From the NCBI RefSeq assembly GCF_011299095.1, contig NZ_CP049889.1:1716501-1780500 (forward strand): 64,000 nt of DNA. Reading direction: 5' to 3'. Under the pieces are notes generated by a model, which worked only from the letters and a program-made list of their open reading frames with translations, was not told where the DNA came from and did not search any database. The number at the start of each line of letters is the position of its first letter. Within the stretch, counting starts at the first letter, position 1. Below are positions 26,798-36,127 of this stretch, one piece after another. This stretch comes from Jeotgalibaca porci. Its GTDB lineage: Bacteria; Bacillota; Bacilli; Lactobacillales; Aerococcaceae. The position numbers were made by a program, and so were the translations under genes.

Positions 26798-27460
26798 TTA
26801 AATAAGTTCTTCCCTTTTCAAGAATAAATCCATCTGCGGTTGGAATTTTTTAGCAACGATACCCAAAATTTTACCAATCGAAACAGCTGCTACGATTGTT
26901 CCAATACCAATGGATCCCATTGTCTTCAAGAATGTGAGACAAAGGATGATTGCAATGATAACATTTGAAACGTCACCGATAATTTTTGCTTTTCCGAAAG
27001 GCATTTTGTAGGATGTACTAATTACTTGAGTGAGTTCGTCATAAGGCATCAACGTATACTGTGCGTTCGTATAAATGAACAAGCCACAAGCAACCAGCAA
27101 CAGACTGAGAGCTAAGTAAACACACTGCAAAACGATTGTTCCGGCTACTGGTAAGAGCAATGTACTGATTGATATAGTAGCGTTTACAAAGAAACCGAAC
27201 ACGAATGCGATGACCAATTGCGTGAGTGCGTATTTCATATCAAAACGTTTAAGGATAATCATTTGGATAATAATATAGATGATATGCGTAAAAATGGTAG
27301 TTGCGCCGACTGAAACCCCGGTAATCAAAGACAACCCATAGGCGAGAGACGAAACAGGGGAGACGCCAAAATTAGCGTAGATAGACAAACTGACACCGAA
27401 AGAAAGCATAAAAAGACCAACGACATACAGAAAAACCCTTTTCATTAATTGCTGACTCAA
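26798..27460 (-). CDS. YczE/YitT-type integral membrane protein
   Basis: A 220-residue protein with six or so hydrophobic helices. Conserved features are FGVSLSIYANFGVSP near the N-terminus and YTLMPYDELTQ near 140. The family is widespread in Firmicutes without proven function, though transport of ions or small organics is suspected. An in-frame ATG at 27487 lies upstream of the strong GGAGGTGA, so I take TTG at 27460, 8 bases after it. 27461-27659 otherwise has only a probable extended -10 for the next gene. Confidence 0.75.
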   Translation of the reverse strand: MSQQLMKRVFLYVVGLFMLSFGVSLSIYANFGVSPVSSLAYGLSLITGVSVGATTIFTHIIYIIIQMIILKRFDMKYALTQLVIAFVFGFFVNATISISTLLLPVAGTIVLQCVYLALSLLLVACGLFIYTNAQYTLMPYDELTQVISTSYKMPFGKAKIIGDVSNVIIAIILCLTFLKTMGSIGIGTIVAAVSIGKILGIVAKKFQPQMDLFLKREELI

Positions 27461-27659
27461 AAAAGTCACCTCCGAATTTACTTTCATAATCTATATTATC
27501 ATGAAAAAAACTTATTTAGTGGTAACTCCATGACCTATAATGGTAAGAACAGAAAATATAGTTACAATGAAAGCGATTTTAAATGAGGAGTCACAATGAA
27601 TGAGCTATTGCTTTGTGAATGTTATAATGGAGACACTATTAATGTGCGGAGGCGATTGA

Positions 27660-28469
27660 ATGGAAACAATCTATTTAGGAAGCGGAGCAGAGATGCCGAT
27701 TATCGGAACAGGCACAAACACATACGGGAAAGAGAACAATAAATATGATGGCACTATTACCGGAGATACAACAGAACTTGACCAAGCGATAGCAGCCGGA
27801 TACCGTCATATTGATACGGCGATTTCTTATCGCAATGAATCGGTTGTAGGGGACGCAGTGGTTAAAAGTGGTCTACCGCGAGATGCATTCTTCCTCACTT
27901 CAAAAATTCCGGGGCGTCCGGAACATGTGGGGACCGATGAAGCAGTCCATAACGCAGTGAGAGCCAGTCTGAATGCCCTGCGAACCGATTATATCGACCT
28001 TTATTTAATTCACCATCCATGGGACAATCTGGAGGAAATGCTGTATGTTTGGAAAATTTTAGAAAACTATGTAGATGAAGGCGTTCTAAGAGCGATTGGC
28101 GTTTCCAACTTTGATGAAACGCAACTGCAATATTTACTCGATCATGGTCGGATTAAACCCGCTACGAATCAAATTCAATCACACCCCGGACACTGGAATC
28201 ATGGTATAATAGAATTTTGCCAGGCCAATGGCGTTACACCTGTTGCCTGGGGACCACTTTCACGTGTTCAAGACTCTGATCGTGCAATGCTAACTGAAAT
28301 TGGCGCTAAGTATGGAAAGACCTGGGCGCAAGTTGCACTACGTTACCAACTCGAACGTGGCGTTGCCGTCATTCCTAAATCGCATAACAGCGAGCGTCAA
28401 AAACAGAACCTAGCCTTATTTGATTTTGAGTTAACGAAAGAAGAGAAAACACGTATTACTGAATTATAA
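27660..28469 (+). CDS. Aldo/keto reductase
   Basis: A 269-residue NADPH-dependent reductase of the AKR barrel fold. The catalytic tetrad is visible: Asp in DTAISYRNE, Tyr in the same motif, Lys in TSKIPG and His in LIHHPW. The cofactor loop IPKSHNSERQKQNL is near 238. Substrate is unknown; carbonyl detoxification is usual. It ends a little early compared with many AKRs. ATG 27660 follows GGAGG by 7 bases. The small GNAT gene follows 14 bases later. Confidence 0.88.
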   Translation: METIYLGSGAEMPIIGTGTNTYGKENNKYDGTITGDTTELDQAIAAGYRHIDTAISYRNESVVGDAVVKSGLPRDAFFLTSKIPGRPEHVGTDEAVHNAVRASLNALRTDYIDLYLIHHPWDNLEEMLYVWKILENYVDEGVLRAIGVSNFDETQLQYLLDHGRIKPATNQIQSHPGHWNHGIIEFCQANGVTPVAWGPLSRVQDSDRAMLTEIGAKYGKTWAQVALRYQLERGVAVIPKSHNSERQKQNLALFDFELTKEEKTRITEL

Positions 28470-28483
28470 GAGGAGGTTAGAGT

Positions 28484-28771
28484 ATGAAATTTGAGCAAGC
28501 TGGAAATGGTTATATAGCAAAAAATGACAAGGGCGATAAAGTTGCAGAAATAACCTATTCACCTGCCGGGGAAAAGTTTGTGATTGCAGACCATACGTAT
28601 GTATCCAAAGAATTGGAAGGCCAAGGTATAGCGGGTAAGATATTAGACCATCTGGTGGCTGAAATGGATAAACAGGGGAAAAAGATAATGCCCCTATGTC
28701 CGTACGTTGTCAGGAAGTTTGAGAAAGAGCCGGAAAAATACGATTTTATCAATTACAATAAACATAAATAA
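28484..28771 (+). CDS. Small GNAT-like N-acetyltransferase (YidJ/Gtt family)
   Basis: A 95-residue protein of the short acetyltransferase-like family. It shows the EGQGIAGKILDHLVAEM acetyl-CoA loop and a C-terminal PLCPYVVRKFEK segment, both typical of this group. Targets are unknown. It has a strong GAGGAGG ribosome site and is likely cotranscribed with the aldo/keto reductase. Confidence 0.85.
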   Translation: MKFEQAGNGYIAKNDKGDKVAEITYSPAGEKFVIADHTYVSKELEGQGIAGKILDHLVAEMDKQGKKIMPLCPYVVRKFEKEPEKYDFINYNKHK

Positions 28772-28785
28772 GTGTATGCAAAACT

Positions 28786-28819
28786 AGAAACTTTCCAACA
28801 CGATGGAGAGTTTCTTTTT
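28786..28819 (+). terminator. Terminator before the ABC exporter genes
   Basis: AGAAACTTTCCA pairs with TGGAGAGTTTCT (one mismatch allowed) and five T follow. Confidence 0.82.
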
Positions 28820-28841
28820 CAGCACGTTAGAGGGGGAAATT

Positions 28842-30605
28842 ATGTTTTCAATATTAAGGAAGTTAGGTTGGTTTTTTAAGCTGCGATGGAAGAGTTATAC
28901 TTTCGGTGTTTTTGGGTTAATTGCGGTTGCGATTCTTTCCGCAGTGACACCTTTGATCTTAGGTAATATCATTGATCAAATGGTAAATAGTACCTTGACG
29001 TTCCAAAGTCTGGCTTTGCAGTCAGGGACAATTTTGGTCTTTGCAATTGCGATGTACGGCCTCCGGTATGGTTGGCGCGTTGCGATTTTTGGGAATTCTA
29101 CTTTGTTGGAATCGATTCTGCGTAATCGTCTATTCGCCCACTTTACTAAAATGGATAGTCAGTTCTTCCATGAGTACCGGACCGGGGATTTGATGGCACA
29201 TGCTACCAATGATTTGGCTGCTTTACGTTTCGTAGCAGGCGGCGGGATTTTATCCATTACAGATTCCATCTTTATCGGTGGGACCACATTATTCAGTATG
29301 ATTTTTTTCGTAGACTGGAAATTGACTTTATTCACAACATTGCCATTCCCTTTATTAATCGTAGCAGCGCGCTACATGGGGAAAGCGATCAACAAGCGTT
29401 ACCGTAAATCTTTAGAATCCTTTTCTCAAATGAACAACCGTGTCCAAGAGAGTGTTGGCGGTATGAAAGTAATCAAGACATTTGGCGAAGAAGAAGCACA
29501 TTACGCTGATTTTACAGGCGATATTGAGAATGTTATTGCGCGTAATAAGGCTGTTTATCAGGTCGACTCGGCTTACTCACCGATTATCGAAGGGATTACT
29601 GGTTTGACATATGTTTTGACTCTGTTTTTCGGTTCTTATTTTATTTCAATCGATCGTATCTCGTTGGGACAATTAATTGCCTATTTCAGTTATTTATCCA
29701 TGATGACGTGGCCGCTGTTGGCAATTGGTCGGGTAGCGAACACATTGGAGCGAGGGAATGCCAGCTACAATCGGGTGACAGATTTATTATCTAAAAAATC
29801 TAGCTTGAAAGAAGCTAAAAATCCAATCCAGACACCAGTAGCGGGAGATATTGCCTTTACGGTGGACTCCTTTACTTATCCGGATGGAAAGAATGAAGTT
29901 TTACAAAATGCACATTTCCAACTGAAATCAGGCAATACTTTAGGAATAGTTGGTCATACCGGATCCGGTAAGAGTACCATCTTTAAACTGTTACTTCGCG
30001 ATTATGACGGTTACACAGGCAAAATTAAATATAATGACAAAGATATAAAGCATTATAGTTTAGATGCCGTTTCGCAAGGAATCGGTTATGTTCCGCAAGG
30101 CACATTTCTGTTTTCCACAACGGTTCGTGAAAATATCTGTTTTGTAAATCCACAACTCACACAAGAGCAGGTGGAACACTTTGCTAAATTGGCGGATATC
30201 CATGACGATATCGAACAGTTTCCAGAAGGTTATGACACGGAAGTCGGCGAACGCGGCGTTTCCTTATCGGGTGGGCAAAAACAACGGATTGCGATTGCAC
30301 GTGCTCTGGCAACACAAGCAGAGTTCTTAATTTTGGACGATGCATTATCAGCGGTGGATGCACAAACGGAGGCGCGTATTTTAGAGAATTTACGCGATAT
30401 TCGTCGTAATGAGTCCACCATTATTGCAACACACCGGATCAGCTCCATTATGCATGCGGATGAAATAATCGTTCTGGATAAAGGACAGATTGTTGAACGC
30501 GGTACGCATACTGAATTGCTTGCGAATGAAGGATGGTACAGCCAAATGTACGAAGAGCAACAATTGCAACAAAAAGTAGACCAAGGAGGCGAGACGCTTG
30601 GCTGA
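28842..30605 (+). CDS. Heterodimeric multidrug ABC exporter, subunit 1
   Basis: A 587-residue half-transporter: six membrane helices (about 15-300) and an ATPase domain. Walker A is GHTGSGKST near 370 and the signature is intact (LSGGQKQR). The residue after Walker B is Asp, not Glu (ILDDALSAVDA). This is the degenerate-site pattern of heterodimeric exporters such as BmrCD and TM287/288. An upstream in-frame ATG at 28803 lies inside the preceding terminator; ATG 28842 follows AGGGGG. It overlaps the next gene by 8 bases. Confidence 0.9.
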   Translation: MFSILRKLGWFFKLRWKSYTFGVFGLIAVAILSAVTPLILGNIIDQMVNSTLTFQSLALQSGTILVFAIAMYGLRYGWRVAIFGNSTLLESILRNRLFAHFTKMDSQFFHEYRTGDLMAHATNDLAALRFVAGGGILSITDSIFIGGTTLFSMIFFVDWKLTLFTTLPFPLLIVAARYMGKAINKRYRKSLESFSQMNNRVQESVGGMKVIKTFGEEEAHYADFTGDIENVIARNKAVYQVDSAYSPIIEGITGLTYVLTLFFGSYFISIDRISLGQLIAYFSYLSMMTWPLLAIGRVANTLERGNASYNRVTDLLSKKSSLKEAKNPIQTPVAGDIAFTVDSFTYPDGKNEVLQNAHFQLKSGNTLGIVGHTGSGKSTIFKLLLRDYDGYTGKIKYNDKDIKHYSLDAVSQGIGYVPQGTFLFSTTVRENICFVNPQLTQEQVEHFAKLADIHDDIEQFPEGYDTEVGERGVSLSGGQKQRIAIARALATQAEFLILDDALSAVDAQTEARILENLRDIRRNESTIIATHRISSIMHADEIIVLDKGQIVERGTHTELLANEGWYSQMYEEQQLQQKVDQGGETLG

Positions 30606-32388
30606 AAGAAAAACGAATTTTACTTTAACAGAACAAGCACACATCCTTAAGGGTCTGTTCTCATTTACGAAGAATTACTGGAAATTATTTGCTTTATCTA
30701 TTGCCGGAATGGTAGCTGTATCAGCTATTAACGCCTATTTACCGGTCATGATTCAACGGTATATTGATAACTATCTAGCAGTTGGTAATGCGACGATGGA
30801 ACTGACAATTCGGATTTCATTAGCTTATCTCGGTTTCGTTATTTTGAAATTAATTTTGGTCTATCTCAAAGATTACACATTCAAAATGGCCTCCGAGCAA
30901 ACTGTCGGAAGTATGCGGAACCGGATTTATCATAAAGTCGTTAATTTGGGCATGCGTTATTTTGACCAAACACCGACTGGATCCGTTGTTTCACGGGTCA
31001 CAAACGATACGGAAACAATCAAAGAATTCTGGAATGTATTCTTAACGTTTGTGGATGGCTTGTTAAATGCTATTTCAATCGGAATTGCGATGTTCGCGTT
31101 AAACGCGCGTCTTGCTTGGATATTTATGGCGTTCATTCCTATTGTAATTGTTTTAATGTATATCTACCAAAAATACAGTACGATTATTTATGGACGTATG
31201 CGTGAAGCGTTGAGTCAAGTAAATGCGAAGTTAAGCGAGTCCATTACCGGTATGTCGATTATTCAACATTTCCACCAAGAAGAAAGAATGAAGCAAGAGT
31301 TTGATGTAGTGAACCAAGAGTATGTTTCAGCACGTATCAGTATGTTCCGTATGAATGCACTCCTCTTGATGCCAGCTGTGAATTTGATTGAAGCAGTCGC
31401 ATTGTTTATTGTGTTGTGGGTATTCGGAATGCAGTTCTTGGATATGACCGCCACAGATGTCGGGGTGGTTTATGCCTTTACTTCTTACTCGAAGTCGTTC
31501 TTCCATCCGATTGGAAGTATGCTGGATAGTTTGAGTGTCTTCCAAGATGGTTTGGTTTCAGGTTCACGGGTTATGGATGTCTTGAACCGTGACGATGATG
31601 CACCGCAAGCGCATGAAGGAGCAACGGGAGAAATTACAGACGGTAAAATTGAAATTAAGAACCTGTCCTTTTCATATGATGGGGTGAATGATGTTTTACA
31701 TGACGTGTCAATTACGGCTAATCCGGGTGAAACCATCGCGTTGGTGGGGCAAACGGGATCGGGTAAGAGTTCTATTATTAACGTTTTGATGCGTTTTTAC
31801 GATTTTCAAAAAGGCGAGATTCTGTTGGATGGCCAGTCGATTCGCACTATTCCTGTGAAACGTTTGCGTGAGCGAATGGGTCTTGTGCTACAGGACAGCT
31901 TTATGTTCTTCGGAAACATTGCAGATAATATTCGTTTACACGGAAATTACGCTGACGCAGCTGTTGAATCAGCTGCTCAATTCGTTAACGCGGATGGTTT
32001 TATTACCGATTTAGAAGGCGGGTACGATGCAAAAGTTATTGAAGGGGGAAGTACTTTCTCAACCGGAGAAAAACAACTGCTGAGCTTTTCACGGACTATT
32101 TTACGTGATCCGAAGATTTTGATTTTAGATGAGGCGACAGCGAATATCGATACCGAGACAGAAAAGAAAATCCAACAAGGCTTACAGAATATGCGTAAAG
32201 GACGGACAACGATTATTATCGCACACCGTCTGTCGACCATTCGGGATGCCGATCGTATTTATGTGTTGCGTCATGGTCGTATTATCGAGGAAGGAAACCA
32301 TGACAGCTTAATTGCTGAAGGCGGTATTTACCACGATATGTATCAATTACAAACCTTCCAAGAAAAAGGAGAAGAAGATGGCGAGTAA
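30598..32388 (+). CDS. Heterodimeric multidrug ABC exporter, subunit 2
   Basis: A 596-residue partner with six membrane helices and an ATPase domain. Walker A is GQTGSGKSS and Walker B ends in the catalytic Glu (LILDEATANID). The signature is degenerate (FSTGEKQ where LSGGQ is usual). Combined with subunit 1 this gives one functional and one degenerate ATP site. Drugs, lipids or peptides are possible substrates. The start is TTG 30598 with GGAGG upstream inside subunit 1. Its last 11 bases overlap rnhA. Confidence 0.9.
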   Translation: MAERKTNFTLTEQAHILKGLFSFTKNYWKLFALSIAGMVAVSAINAYLPVMIQRYIDNYLAVGNATMELTIRISLAYLGFVILKLILVYLKDYTFKMASEQTVGSMRNRIYHKVVNLGMRYFDQTPTGSVVSRVTNDTETIKEFWNVFLTFVDGLLNAISIGIAMFALNARLAWIFMAFIPIVIVLMYIYQKYSTIIYGRMREALSQVNAKLSESITGMSIIQHFHQEERMKQEFDVVNQEYVSARISMFRMNALLLMPAVNLIEAVALFIVLWVFGMQFLDMTATDVGVVYAFTSYSKSFFHPIGSMLDSLSVFQDGLVSGSRVMDVLNRDDDAPQAHEGATGEITDGKIEIKNLSFSYDGVNDVLHDVSITANPGETIALVGQTGSGKSSIINVLMRFYDFQKGEILLDGQSIRTIPVKRLRERMGLVLQDSFMFFGNIADNIRLHGNYADAAVESAAQFVNADGFITDLEGGYDAKVIEGGSTFSTGEKQLLSFSRTILRDPKILILDEATANIDTETEKKIQQGLQNMRKGRTTIIIAHRLSTIRDADRIYVLRHGRIIEEGNHDSLIAEGGIYHDMYQLQTFQEKGEEDGE

Positions 32389-32977
32389 GTTTTATGCAGT
32401 AAAAAAAGGGCGTAAGCCAGGTATTTATAAAACCTGGCCGGATGCACAAAAACAAGTTGCTGGCTTTTCCGGTGCACAGTTCAAGTCCTTTATGACAGAA
32501 CAGGAAGCGCGTGACTTTATTAATCCGCCGTCCAAGCCAGCCGTTGATTGGCTGGCGGATGATACCATTGAAGCGTATGTTGATGGTTCGTTCGACCGTT
32601 CCAGCAGCCGCTATGCTTATGGGGCGGTGATTGTGAAGAATGGTCAGGTCGTTGAAACTTTTAGTGAAGCCAGCAATGATCCGCGCTATGTGGAGAGCTT
32701 CCAAATTGCCGGTGAAGTATTTGGTGCTTTGGCTGCTATTCGCTGGGCGATTGAGAAAGGCTACAAAGCAATCAATATTCGCTATGACTATATGGGGATT
32801 GAGCAATGGGCAACAGGTATGTGGAAAGCAAACAAACCGGTCTCACAAGATTATATTGCACAGTTCAAAGAACTAGCGCCGCAAATCGCAGTTCATTTCC
32901 AAAAAGAAAAAGCCCATACGGGAGTAGAATATAACGAAATGGCCGACCAACTGGCAAAACGCGCGTTGGGGCTATAA
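32378..32977 (+). CDS. rnhA: Ribonuclease H1 with viroplasmin-type N-terminal domain
   Basis: A 199-residue enzyme that removes RNA from RNA-DNA hybrids. Residues 1-45 are the hybrid-binding domain (KFYAVKKGRKPGIYKTW). The catalytic domain has the four acids: Asp in AYVDGSF, Glu in GEVFGALAAI, Asp in RYDYMGIE and Asp in NEMADQLAK. ATG 32378 follows AAAAGGAGAAG; an upstream in-frame start at 32312 lies within the ABC gene. It is probably translated from the exporter transcript. Confidence 0.93.
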   Translation: MASKFYAVKKGRKPGIYKTWPDAQKQVAGFSGAQFKSFMTEQEARDFINPPSKPAVDWLADDTIEAYVDGSFDRSSSRYAYGAVIVKNGQVVETFSEASNDPRYVESFQIAGEVFGALAAIRWAIEKGYKAINIRYDYMGIEQWATGMWKANKPVSQDYIAQFKELAPQIAVHFQKEKAHTGVEYNEMADQLAKRALGL

Positions 32978-32980
32978 AGA

Positions 32981-33012
32981 GAAGGTGAGGCATACGTGTC
33001 TCATCTTTTTTT
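32981..33012 (+). terminator. Terminator after rnhA
   Basis: AAGGTGAGGCA and TGTCTCATCTT pair with two G-T or mismatched positions, and a T run follows. Confidence 0.75.
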
Positions 33013-33132
33013 ACGTTTGAGTGCGCAGGTTAGAGTAAGAACTGCGCACTCAGATCGAATTTTACGTTTGAGTGCGCAGGTTGGAGTAAGAATTGCGCAC
33101 TCAGCTTGATTTTTACGTTTGAGTGCGCAGGT
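33013..33132. repeat. Inverted-orientation copy of the 51-bp palindromic array
   Basis: Two full 51-bp units at 33013 and 33064 and a partial at 33115. The sequence is the reverse complement of the 24901-25073 units with a few substitutions. Confidence 0.92.
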
Positions 33133-33148
33133 CCGTTAAAAAGTCTCC

Positions 33149-33184
33149 ACCTTTGCCGACCTAGAGAGATTCGTCGGCAAAGGT
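33149..33184. repeat. Perfect 12-bp palindrome, TTGCCGACC family
   Basis: ACCTTTGCCGAC and GTCGGCAAAGGT flank 12 bases. A half copy, TTGCCGACCGAGG, follows near 33204, and an older copy is at 19094-19145. The remaining stretch to 33316 shows only a plausible promoter for the SDR gene. Confidence 0.75.
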
Positions 33185-33316
33185 TCGTAAAAAAAGCCCA
33201 ACTATTGCCGACCGAGGCCATAAGTAATAACTTAATTAATAATTTCACAAATAGCTGGATTTTTAAAAAAGAAAACGCTATCATAAAGGTGGATAGATAA
33301 AACAGGAGGTTATTTT

Positions 33317-34084
33317 ATGGGTAAATTGGAGAACAAAGTAGCGGTTGTAACAGGAGCAGCTTCAGGAATGGGAAGAGCTATCTCTGTGATGTACGCTCAA
33401 GAAGGCGCAAAAGTTGTTTTGGCTGACTACAATCTTGAAGGGGCAGAGGAAGCAGCTAAAGAAATTATTGCAGCGGGTGGTACAGCATTGGCCGTTAAAG
33501 CGGATGTTGCTGACAGTAACGACATCGCAGCTATGATTGATACAGCGATTTCTGAGTATGGCTCACTTGATATATTAGTCAATAATGCGGGGATTATGGA
33601 TTCATTTGAACCCGTTGGCGAAGTCACGGATGAGAAATGGGAGCGTATCTTTGATGTGAATACAAAAGGCGTTATGCGTGCAATGCGTAAAGCAGTAAAT
33701 TATTGGCTGGAAAATGATAAAAAAGGCAATATTATCAACGTTATTTCGACAGGTGGTTTGAATGGTGCGCATGCCGGGGTTGCCTATGGGGCGTCTAAAC
33801 ATGCGGTTGTAGCCTTGACGAAAAATACCGCGTTCATGTACGCACAAAAGAATATTCGTGTGAACGGGATTGCTCCGGGTGCCGTTGCGACCAATATTAG
33901 TTCTGGAATGACCAGCGTCAGCGAATTAGGGATGAGTCGTGCACGTTTGGCACACGGCGTCATTCCAGCGACAGGAACTTCTGAAGATATCGGTTCAGTG
34001 GCAGTATTCCTCGGATCTGACGATACCGCGTTTGTTAATGGGACAATTATCGTAGCTGACGGTGGTTGGACTTCAGCCTTCTAA
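33317..34084 (+). CDS. Short-chain dehydrogenase/reductase
   Basis: A 255-residue classical SDR. The cofactor loop TGAASGMGR is at 14-22, NNAG near 90, the catalytic Ser near 143 and YGASK near 156. Asp at the end of the second strand (LADYN) suggests preference for NAD. Its substrate is unknown; similar lactic acid bacterial enzymes reduce sugars or ketones. ATG 33317 follows AGGAGG. It stands as a single-gene unit. Confidence 0.9.
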   Translation: MGKLENKVAVVTGAASGMGRAISVMYAQEGAKVVLADYNLEGAEEAAKEIIAAGGTALAVKADVADSNDIAAMIDTAISEYGSLDILVNNAGIMDSFEPVGEVTDEKWERIFDVNTKGVMRAMRKAVNYWLENDKKGNIINVISTGGLNGAHAGVAYGASKHAVVALTKNTAFMYAQKNIRVNGIAPGAVATNISSGMTSVSELGMSRARLAHGVIPATGTSEDIGSVAVFLGSDDTAFVNGTIIVADGGWTSAF

Positions 34085-34096
34085 TGTTTTGCTTGC

Positions 34097-34179
34097 GGAA
34101 TAGGTCTTTTACGCCTATTCTAAAGAAGAATAGAACCTCAAAAATGGGACCCGTTCAATTCAGACAGGTCCTTTTTTTG
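34097..34179 (+). terminator. Hairpin and terminator after the SDR gene
   Basis: A first hairpin GAATAGG/CCTATTC lies at 34097-34120. A terminator stem GGGACC/GGTCC with seven T spans 34146-34179. Confidence 0.78.
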
Positions 34180-34206
34180 TATTTTACTGTAAAAGGGGTA
34201 TGCCAT

Positions 34207-34833
34207 GTGAAAAATAAAATTGAACGTCCACTATACCAACAAATTGCCTTGAAATTGGCAAAACGTGTTGCGGTGGGAACGTATCAGGAAGGACATAAAT
34301 TGCACGCCCGTTCGACTTTGGCCAAAGCCTTCAATGTTTCGCCAGAAACCGCCCGCAAGGCTGTTCAAATACTCGACGACTTGGGAATTATGGAATCGCA
34401 TCACGGAAGTGGAACCTATGTCGCCTCTCAAGAACGAGCAGAGCAGTATGTGCGTCAGTTCGAAGACAAAGAGACTATTGAAAATGTTCGTGGTAAATTG
34501 AAGGACAGTGTAAACCGCCAACAGCAAGAGTGGCAAAATTTCAACAAACTTCTTAATGAACTTGTTGCCCACACCCGTCAGTCTGTGGATTTAAATCCTT
34601 TTATCCCCTACGAAATAATACTAACAAAAGAAGCAAATCATTTAGGTGAAACAATCGCTGAAATCAATGTATGGCAAGCAACAGGGGCGACAATTGTGGG
34701 TATTTTACAAAATGAGAAGTTATTCTTATCACCTGGACCATACGCAAAAATAGGGGAAGGTGACACGCTTTACTTCGTCGGAAATGAATATACGCTACAG
34801 AGAATGCGGGATTTCTTTTTCGGAAATTACTAA
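34207..34833 (+). CDS. busR: BusR-type GntR/RCK_C repressor of betaine uptake
   Basis: A 208-residue regulator with an N-terminal GntR winged helix (residues 1-75; FNVSPETARKAVQIL), a helical linker rich in Gln and Lys (80-125), and a C-terminal RCK_C/TrkA-C domain (about 130-208; GATIVGILQNEKLF, IGEGDTLYFVG). This architecture is that of BusR in Lactococcus and Streptococcus, which represses busA when c-di-AMP binds RCK_C. The start is GTG 34207, behind AAAGGGG; the frame is open upstream but would run through a terminator. The transporter genes follow with a matching operator between. Confidence 0.9.
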   Translation: MKNKIERPLYQQIALKLAKRVAVGTYQEGHKLHARSTLAKAFNVSPETARKAVQILDDLGIMESHHGSGTYVASQERAEQYVRQFEDKETIENVRGKLKDSVNRQQQEWQNFNKLLNELVAHTRQSVDLNPFIPYEIILTKEANHLGETIAEINVWQATGATIVGILQNEKLFLSPGPYAKIGEGDTLYFVGNEYTLQRMRDFFFGNY

Positions 34834-34867
34834 TGATTTATTGCTCTATCAATCCTTATCATTTTAC

Positions 34868-34906
34868 AAAAGTGACTATTGATGTTATTGTTTTATAGTC
34901 ACTTTT
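34868..34906. promoter_or_regulatory. Bipartite inverted-repeat operator upstream of the betaine transporter
   Basis: Two 12-base arms (AAAAGTGACTAT at 34868-34879 and its exact complement at 34895-34906) flank 15 bases. The GTGAC/GTCAC cores are 21 bases apart, close to two helical turns. This agrees with the widely spaced bipartite operator described for BusR. It is the obvious site for the adjacent repressor. Confidence 0.8.
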
Positions 34907-34938
34907 CAGAAAATGAACAAAAAGGAGTGTTAGAGGTT

Positions 34939-36126
34939 TTGACAAAGTTAAAAGTAGAAAATTTAACCAAAGTTTTTGGTAAAAGAACCAAACAAGCTTT
35001 GGAAATGGTAAAGAATAACGAACCAAAGACAAAGATACTAGAACAAACAGGCGCCACTGTGGGAGTCAATAACGTTAGTCTAGATATCAATGAGAACGAA
35101 TTGTTTGTTATTATGGGCTTGTCCGGAAGTGGGAAATCAACATTGATTCGCTTATTGAATCGTTTGATTGAACCAACAACCGGTGCTATATATATAGATG
35201 GTGAGAACATCGCTGAATTAGATAAAGAAGATTTGCGTGAAGTTAGACGCAGCAAGATAAATATGGTGTTTCAAAACTTTGCGTTATTCCCACACCGAAC
35301 ACTGTTAGAAAATACGGAGTTTGGGTTGGAAGTTCGCGGAATGGATAAAGACGAACGTCGTAAGCGCGCGGAAAAAGCTTTGGAGAACTCAGGGCTATTA
35401 TCCTTCAAGGATCAATATCCCCATCAACTTTCTGGTGGGATGCAACAACGCGTTGGTTTAGCGCGTGCATTGGCAAACGATCCGGAAATCTTACTAATGG
35501 ATGAGGCGTTCTCTGCATTGGATCCATTGATTCGTCGGGAAATGCAAGATGAACTGATTGAATTGCAAAATACCGTTCGCAAGACCATCATTTTCATTAC
35601 ACATGATTTGAACGAAGCACTTCGTATCGGTGACCGTATTGCGATTATGAAAGACGGCGAGGTCGTGCAAATCGGAACAGGGGAAGAAATTTTGACGAAT
35701 CCTGCTAATGATTATGTAAGAGAATTCGTTGAAGAGGTTGACCGTTCGAAAGTATTGACGGCTGCCAATATCATGATTCCTGCGATTGCATCTGTTGTGG
35801 AAAATAAAGGACCGAACGTGATTCTGAATGAAATCCGTCATGAGAAGACAAGTTTAGTTATGGCTATCAATAAGAAACGTGAATTGTTGGGATATATTCC
35901 AGCAGACACACTCGTTGATGCGCGTCGTAACAATACGTCACCGATGGAATTAATTGATACGAATGTGACGCGCGTTGCGCCTGATACATTAGTTGCTGAG
36001 CTGTTTGAAGTGATGAATGACTCACTAGCGCCAATTGCTGTTGTGGAAAATAATCGCCTACTCGGCATTATCCGACGTGGAACGATTATTGATGCATTAG
36101 CCAAAACAAGCGAGGTGAGCAAATAA
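34939..36126 (+). CDS. busAA: Glycine betaine ABC transporter ATPase
   Basis: A 395-residue OpuAA/BusAA protein. Walker A is LSGSGKST near 58, the signature is [14 protein letters not shown], and Walker B is [13 protein letters not shown]. The C-terminal 120 residues form a tandem CBS module of the kind that senses ionic strength. The open frame begins at 34879, inside the operator; TTG 34939 ([14 protein letters not shown]) matches the family N-terminus and follows AAAGGAG by 11 bases. It ends one base before the permease gene. Confidence 0.92.
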   Translation: MTKLKVENLTKVFGKRTKQALEMVKNNEPKTKILEQTGATVGVNNVSLDINENELFVIMGLSGSGKSTLIRLLNRLIEPTTGAIYIDGENIAELDKEDLREVRRSKINMVFQNFALFPHRTLLENTEFGLEVRGMDKDERRKRAEKALENSGLLSFKDQYPHQLSGGMQQRVGLARALANDPEILLMDEAFSALDPLIRREMQDELIELQNTVRKTIIFITHDLNEALRIGDRIAIMKDGEVVQIGTGEEILTNPANDYVREFVEEVDRSKVLTAANIMIPAIASVVENKGPNVILNEIRHEKTSLVMAINKKRELLGYIPADTLVDARRNNTSPMELIDTNVTRVAPDTLVAELFEVMNDSLAPIAVVENNRLLGIIRRGTIIDALAKTSEVSK

Positions 36127-36127
36127 G

